This document shows, in pieces, positions 58,901 through 64,000 of a stretch of DNA of 64,000 bases (positions are counted from its first letter, which is position 1; every line of letters starts with the position of its first letter). The position numbers and the translations under genes were made by a program. The notes under the pieces were generated by a model. That model was not told the DNA's origin and did no database searches. It saw only the letters and a list, made by a program, of their open reading frames with translations. Origin of the DNA: Mya arenaria (taxonomy: Eukaryota > Mollusca > Bivalvia > Myida > Myidae); the NCBI RefSeq assembly GCF_026914265.1, contig NC_069133.1, positions 12,097,937-12,161,936 of the forward strand, written 5' to 3'.

Positions 58901-59395
58901 AATGCGTGGAAACGAACTGTTAAAGTCGCCATACAAACTACGATAGAGGACGAATGGAAGAAGCGTTTATCAACAGACAAAGACTTGGTTCTATTTAGTC
59001 AAGTACATAACACATACGACATATGCAACTTTTGGCATTTCAGCTCGCTAAATCCGTCATATAATGGGAGTTGCTCAAGAGCCTATAACTTAATGTGCAA
59101 ACACTTCGAGCGACGCTATGATAGGATATGTTTGGGGTGCGGTCTTGTCTACTCATCATTTGCATTACATGTTATACTTTTTTGCCAATGTCATATAAAA
59201 ATACGCACATGTTTATGGTTATATTTGGCAAAAGTGTTAGGTAATTGTCGATTCACACAGTTTTGTGCATTTGAACCTGAAGATCAGGTCATCTCGTTGT
59301 TCAATGGTTTGGTTGTCTTTGACTTAGATGATCACGTCCGTCTATGTTGTTTCAAGTATATACTTCGAACACTGTATAAGATGAATGCTTACTAA
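55961..59395 (+). CDS. LINE ORF2 protein (endonuclease, reverse transcriptase)
   Basis: 1144 residues; nicks the target and copies element RNA there. The AP-like endonuclease spans about 1-245: TWNC (Asn10), ISEHW (Glu37), MGDFN (Asp155, Asn157), DHVIV, and a last motif SSHRPI where the canonical form is SDH. The RT spans about 480-770: KRKACGFDKI, NSYRAISLCSNILKLYEKVI, FLDAKQAFDHAW (Asp635), QGTRQGQCSSP and SADD (Asp735, Asp736), so all three catalytic Asp are present. Near 1056 a knuckle of the form C-X2-C-X9-H-X4-C (CLGCG ... HVILFC) is seen. The ATG at 55961 follows ORF1 after 5 bases. No break is visible. The Ser in place of Asp in the last endonuclease motif could be family-typical or lower nicking. 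Confidence 0.93.
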   Translation: MEGLTISTWNCTGIMSSASCMNDLLLSYNIDIVGISEHWLLPRNAHFISSVNTNYLSHIITDSDLNIMSNRKVGKGGVALLWKRELNYCINTLDIDSDNIVGIQFMISPNNYVYIFQLYIPCKNHSISRYTDCINEIENILCMYVDKGQIILMGDFNTELPSHRMNYLHNLDSRGKILMRCIEKYSLFNIVTSKSCCGELYSNVPYNSSRETLIDHVIVNCCDNVKSCAIIEDTKFVNVSSHRPIVFCLEFNVAYNRPPPTNKVIINWQNVKTTDLEKYTAYLESSEIINLAMDFIIKDTQDIDLLYEAIVLILNLATDQCIPRVKYKPFIKPYWNDELTSLHEDIRHNRDIWDNAGRPRAGSDLHYVNYKISKANFRRTHREAVDEFLKQQESNIDRAAALDNNEFWRLIKRRHTPTTEHKSFEMKFSDKTVSDPVDIFNGWENYFTELYSKSQNIHFDETYEREVISDYNAVEQKVKSKTGIVYTVKDKDVETALKTCKKRKACGFDKIYYENIMHGGAKLIKVLTMLFNGMLRLSHTPIDMKRGLIITVYKGGNKPKHDPNSYRAISLCSNILKLYEKVILDLIKTDGSIKLNPEQGGFQRNFNCVMTSLMLRECISFAAEQGSRLYACFLDAKQAFDHAWIELLLLKLYRTGIDITLFKAVSSFYTDCYSRVLSNGYASKWIPIQQGTRQGQCSSPIMYLLFINDLMNKIEKSENCFSIYNIKCGCPTSADDMVILSYTKSGLDKLIEMCYINSCEEQYYYNNSKCKVVVFNDKPHERNRQWKLCNSCIEEDKIYTHLGIPCEQHLSLNTNISDSCDKLRKTFYSSVACRGQNTLNPLTNKRIYESVVLSRALYGTELWSEVTVTQLLPLETLHRQCIKMIQSAPKHARTDVVFSTLKVYPIMNLIDKRKLLLLGQLCRLDEKYTVKQIFVNRLLSCKMFPMKATGFIPDILSILGKYNLTQLINTYIQSGHFPNANAWKRTVKVAIQTTIEDEWKKRLSTDKDLVLFSQVHNTYDICNFWHFSSLNPSYNGSCSRAYNLMCKHFERRYDRICLGCGLVYSSFALHVILFCQCHIKIRTCLWLYLAKVLGNCRFTQFCAFEPEDQVISLFNGLVVFDLDDHVRLCCFKYILRTLYKMNAY

Positions 59396-59621
59396 ACACA
59401 TTTAATTGAGTACATGATTTGTAACTCTAATTAATTGCAGTACTGTTTATAATCTATTTGCAATATAGACTTTATTTTATATAGCCTGTATATTAGAATC
59501 GATTTAAGTATGTGTATATATATTTGTATATAGTTAGATATATTTGATTGTAATTATTGCTCACTATTTACATATAATGTACATGTATGCTCTTCTTATA
59601 GGAGGAAATAAAGAATATATA
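59396..59621 (+). other. LINE 3' UTR and tail
   Basis: 226 bases, AT-rich, ending GGAGGAAATAAAGAATATAT ATA. An AATAAA lies about 15 bases from the end. There is no poly(A) tail; the end is an AT repeat that merges with the target TAGCC. Confidence 0.75.
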
Positions 59622-61748
59622 TAGCCTTGAGAGGATACGTTTTTAGTTCTGAGAATCGCTAATAATCACGACTCTTTCAGTTTGGTATGTGATGTGTATC
59701 ATAATTTGAAGTCAACGACTTTTTCACTTCAGGAACGGACTTGAACTTCACCATGGCCCGTTTGATATGTTATATGAAAAGAGTAAAATCACAGAAACGA
59801 AACATGAACTTCTTTCTTGGCTTCTCATGTTTGCCTGTTACAAAATAGTATTACCTGAAACACTAAACATGTAATTCTATTTATGTTATATAAATACCAC
59901 ACGTTGACATAGTAAAAGCTAAGTTGAGCGTAAAGGGCCGCATGCATGACTGAGACCATGCAGTCTTTTGGGCACGTAGATATATTACTTGGGCATTTTA
60001 GCTTTAAAGCGGTATACGACCTGATCCTGATAGCTCAGTGACAGAGTATTGAAGGTCCCCATTCGGAACTCATCGGCCATTTTCCGTCAAAAGCAACCTC
60101 GGATGTATATGGACGGTTTACAATGTCGGATATCTGTACACTTTAACAACGCTGCAAGTAGATCGCGTAATAATTTAACTTTACCAGTAAAACTTCTTGA
60201 ATTTACTCTTGGGATTCTTAATTATTTAGGCTATTTTACACTTCACTGGCAATCAATTTAAACTTAGTAATACAAAATACACGTTCAAACACTAATATTA
60301 ATAAATACTATTATTTCAAATTTTACGGACTACTTCTACTGCTGTACCGGCATACATCCGATGTTGTTTTCGATGGAAAATGGTCGAGGAGTTCCGATTG
60401 GATGGGTGCCAGGAACAAACCAGGACCGCGTAATACCGAAATACGTTAAAATTGTTAATCAGTAGCTCTGTAACCAGGTTCATCGCATAATATAGTAAGG
60501 CATGTGAAACTTTGAGTATTCGATACTGCTAAGACCCGAAAATGTCAGTGCGTTACACAGGGCTTGTTAAAGAACTCTTTCCGAAAAGAGCAAATGGTTT
60601 TCCAAGGGCGGCTACAGGCTATGACGTAAGAAGGGGCGTAACAAAGGAGGGTGACCTTTTGGCTTGCGCCCTGAAAATTTCACCTACTTCTATATCATGT
60701 CATAACGGCAGATTAAAGCCATAATGCAGCCAACGGGTGTGGGCAATCCATCATAAAACTCTAATAGTTTAAACATATGTTTTTCAACATAAATATCATA
60801 TTCTGCAACAGTGTATGTCATTAAATACATTATATATTGAATCGGATTAAAACGAAAGCAGAGCTTATTACGTTTCTCTCCGGATAGATTTACTGACACT
60901 AATAAGCAGTACAATGAACACATTGGAAGATGATTTATGTATGAGCAAGTAATATGTTAACAATATTTATTGATGAAAATATTTTAATGCTAGGTATCAT
61001 ATTCAGACTGAGAGATTGGTCGATCATTTTTTGAAAAGATATAAAAGGTTGTCAATGGAGATAAACAGGAGATACAGGAGGGAGAAAGGAAAGCTGGGTA
61101 CACAACAAAGGGAGATGGGGACACTTCAGATATTCTGAAGCGTTTCGCAATCTTGATGAAATTCTGAACAATAGTAAAGATTCTGCAGTAGATCTCGTGG
61201 TCGAAGACTGTAAAACGTATTAACACAAGTATACCACATGATTATAAACATTAAACCCAATTTGATATATTTTAACATAATATTACTCATTGAATACACT
61301 TATATTATGCTTGGGTAAGTCACCACTTTATAATTTAATAGATATCGCCATGGGTAATGATTTTTAGAAACAGCTCGAATGCTTGAGTTCATCACAACCT
61401 TCGAGCAAGACTTAGGGAGACATCATAACTTGAACATTTCAGCAAGTCTCTTGTTTTCAGGATTTTACAAAGGTAAGAACATTTGAAGCGTTTTAATTTT
61501 GTTTCATATTATGTATTTGTATTATTTTTAAGTAATTCAATATCAATGTTACTATGCATATATCTAAGATTATTTCGATAATAAGTATAACATTTATAAC
61601 TTTCTCGTCGACATGTAGATATATTTATTGTATCTAGAATGGTTATAAGAATATAAAAAACACACGAATAATCAACAATTACGTATCAAATGGACCACTC
61701 GGACATTTTGGACGGTGTATGATCGCGAGCTCAATAACTTAACAATCT
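59622..61748. other. Right part of copy B without recognised genes
   Basis: Counterpart of 21838-23967, about 1% different by eye. Holds the inverted tRNA-like repeat pair (60023-60405) and the 60-codon frame at 60542. Confidence 0.45.
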
Positions 61749-62104
61749 TTAAAGATGCACTCTTACTCCCAAATAAGACTTACCACAATTAATAATATTG
61801 TTTTAAAATGGACGAATAGATGTTGAAAACAATGTTTCTTATGAAGGATGCCAATTTCAAATAAAGGAGCATAAAACACGATATTTCTACCTTATGAGAC
61901 GAGAGTAGACCACAGTAAATCTTTTAGCATTCACCAATCATTTAATATTGTTCGCGCTTTCTGCTTTTAAATACACGGTTATAAACTTGTTATCAGTAAT
62001 TAATATTTTCCATAAATGCATTATTTAGTTAAAAGTTGAAGGTGTGTCACTCAAAATGTATGTGTTTTATATATGTATTGATTTAGAATAAGAGTGTCAC
62101 TTAA
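61749..62104 (+). repeat. Family D MITE, copy D9 (counterpart of D3)
   Basis: Full-length, with a few substitutions from D3. Confidence 0.8.
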
Positions 62105-62698
62105 AATAAACTTTAAATAATCTGAAATTCACAGAACAATTATATAACGCTATAAACATGTCGTTACAGTCAACTTAATCGAGGTGCGTGTGTACTCGTG
62201 TGTTGCATTGGTTAAATCCGAAAATGGTTATGTTTATATAAGTCTTGCTGTTTATGTGTAAAAAAATAATGAAATTAATTGAAAGAGACATCATGCATAA
62301 CGGATAACATCCACGCCATTAACTACTTTACGCTATAGCATCATTAAATTGCTGTTATCATACTGCATACAATGTGGTTGTTTGATCAGATATATGTGTT
62401 TATTTACTTATGTAACTGGCTATATTTCGAAATACATTTACCATCAGTATATGTGCACTGATGTGCATATTGCCTTGTTGAATTTGTAAATACATTTTTA
62501 ACACTATTAAATACATATTATGTTTACAAAAAAACAACGAATTACAAACGTAAAAAAATGCTCAATTACTTAAATAGTTATCTCGAGCAGCTTTTCCAGA
62601 ATGACTTTGTCTGTACTGAAATAACTCTCATTTTTTTTTCAAATAACCCCTTAATTTCCATTTAACCATGACTTCAATTTATTATGCTGGTTATTAAG

Positions 62699-63182
62699 CA
62701 CTGTGTGTATACCACGTGATGAATAACGTCATAAATGCTAGGTCGGAAGGCAATATTTTGCTTCGAATGAAGACTTAAAACAAAGATAACTTCACTATTC
62801 CTTCAAAATTTTAAATGAGCCATAGCGCAGTCTACGCCACTTACGGAGCCCCGCGTTCGGTCTAATACCAGAGTTTGACTGAGAGTTTAGTTTCTTAAAC
62901 ACTTCGACAAACCTTTTCAAATACGGCCGTCTGACGGAGCACTTTCAAAACATTATTTTGGATACAGGGTTGTCGAAGTGTTTGATGAAACTAATCACCT
63001 TATCAAACTTCGGTAAGAAAACGAAGGCGGGGCTATTTAAGCGGCATAGACTGCCATTTGTTTTGTTTAAAATAGTGCAGTAAAGGAAAAGTTATCTTTT
63101 ATTTAAGTCTTTATTCTAAGCAAAATGTTGCCTTCCGACGTAGCATATATGACGTAATTCATCACGTGGTATAATCACACTG
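62699..63182. repeat. Foldback MITE, copy P4 (complete)
   Basis: 484 bp, CACTGTGTGTATACCACGTG at the left and CATCACGTGGTATAATCACA CTG at the right, with inner arms AACACTTCGACAAACC / GTTGTCGAAGTGTTTG. The left flank from 62550 matches that of the half element at 25458. Confidence 0.85.
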
Positions 63183-63231
63183 TTTAGCGGTTCGCGCATA
63201 CATATGTTTCAATGTCAACGCCGCACTAGTA

Positions 63232-63548
63232 TGCCCTAGTCAATTGTAACCAGGGCCCCACCAGGTCCGAGAGTATACCGGGGACAGTCGGGAAAATGGG
63301 CCGTGTTTTTACCTTCCAGGTAGTCCCGAAGTGCCGGGTGAATGCGGCGGTTTTGTCTTCGCGCCAATATATAGCGGGGAAAGTTCCTTACCTAAGGTCC
63401 CTGGGGTACGGGGTGCATTTGTCGAGGATTTTACCAGCAGTTCGTCCCCGCAAGGCGGCGATTTTACCCGGGCTTGGCTGGACCGAAAGTCAAAGATCCT
63501 GCTATTCCTCGGACATGGGGGCGCCGTGGTTACAATTGACTGGTGCAT
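63232..63548 (+). repeat. GC-rich TIR element, copy G6
   Basis: 317 bp; left end TGCCCTAGTCAATTGTAACC, right end GTTACAATTGACTGGTGCA. Follows P4 by 50 bases. Confidence 0.8.
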
Positions 63549-64000
63549 TAGTTACACTGGTTACCGAGCACAAGCGTAATTTCTTTAACAGCGTCCGAAA
63601 TTGCCCCCGTTTTAAAGAAATAATATTTTATTTGAACAGCTCATTTTTTTCTAGTATGTAGTTAACACTGCAGCCGATGCTTTCGCCTTTTTTTATATTT
63701 TGAAACGGAAATTGAATGCACGTGCTCCTCAAACGATAATCGGCACGGGCCGCTAATCCACTTATTTATCGCAAAGGCATGTACATATAATCGCGCAAAA
63801 AACCTGTACAAATGTGTTACTATATAAAGTATTTAACCACATGCGCCTGATGGTCAAGCAGCGAGTGGGCATGTAAATTTAGCTCCAAAATAGCATGTAT
63901 AAAGTATATGGTAATGTTGGATAGTTATAAAGCCGAATCTGAAAGTAACATAAAAAATAAAGGGACAGTTTGATTTGGAAAAAGCTACATTGCATTTTTA
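63549..64000. other. Intergenic, nothing recognised
   Basis: AT-rich to the window edge, no gene or repeat identified. Confidence 0.4.

Larger units (their letters stand above)
53847..59621 (+). mobile_element. Full-length two-ORF non-LTR retrotransposon (LINE), apparently intact
   Basis: About 5.78 kb with a 5' UTR (53847-54134), ORF1, ORF2 and a 3' UTR ending AATAAAGAATATATATA near 59621. Both ORFs are open from end to end. Comparison with copy A sets the edges: the left flank ends GTATGTTTA and the right flank resumes at TAGCCTTGAG. There is no target-site duplication; instead 58 bp of target were lost. The layout (AP-type endonuclease, RT, C-terminal CCHC knuckle, RRM-like ORF1) fits the Jockey/CR1/L2 superclade; the clade needs a tree. 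GGACGTG at 53870, about 24 bases in, resembles the downstream promoter element of such LINEs. Confidence 0.93.
43080..62375 (+). repeat. Segmental duplication, copy B (19.3 kb with insertions)
   Basis: Collinear with 12556-24595. The extra length is explained by the LINE at 53847-59621, the 469-bp insertion at 44716-45184 and about 1.1 kb near 49275-50395 with a TM-gene fragment. The left edge meets the upstream region of fucosyltransferase 2. Confidence 0.93.

Overview
This window looks like AT-rich bivalve mollusc DNA. The evidence is intracellular DM9-domain lectin genes, GT10 fucosyltransferase genes with short type II anchors, a BEL/Pao LTR element, a mollusc-type SINE and many foldback MITEs. 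The species cannot be fixed from sequence alone.

Layout. 1-5961 holds the 5' part of a BEL/Pao element on the minus strand, cut by the window edge. 6-9.3 kb is repeat-rich, with GC-rich TIR elements and one possible exon. 9.9-13.3 kb holds a gene with no long open frame: a four-exon minus-strand gene for a small secreted Gly/Ser/Tyr-rich protein, assembled here from splice sites whose phases agree. 12556-24595 is copy A of a segmental duplication and carries DM9 lectin A. 24.6-32 kb is a MITE field around a second, older DM9 gene (26135-26569). 32.5-43.0 kb holds two repeats of a [GT10 fucosyltransferase + five-TM protein] unit on the minus strand; the second TM gene is a pseudogene. 43080-62375 is copy B of the duplication. 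It carries DM9 lectin B, a third broken TM-gene copy and a full-length LINE (53847-59621) absent from copy A. The window ends with a 484-bp foldback element and another GC-rich element.

How the parts relate. The three DM9 genes are expected to encode cytosolic mannose-type lectins. The two fucosyltransferases are expected to be Golgi alpha-1,3-type enzymes. That they work together is only a guess. The left edge of the duplication lies inside intron 2 of the secreted-protein gene. Copy B therefore carries only that gene's putative promoter and signal-peptide exon, placed head-on upstream of fucosyltransferase 2 on the same strand.

Copies A and B differ by about 1% near their ends but by 3.7% (16/435) in the DM9 coding exon, with more indels in the middle. 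This suggests conversion, allelic mosaicism or an assembly effect. All counts and alignments here were made by eye.
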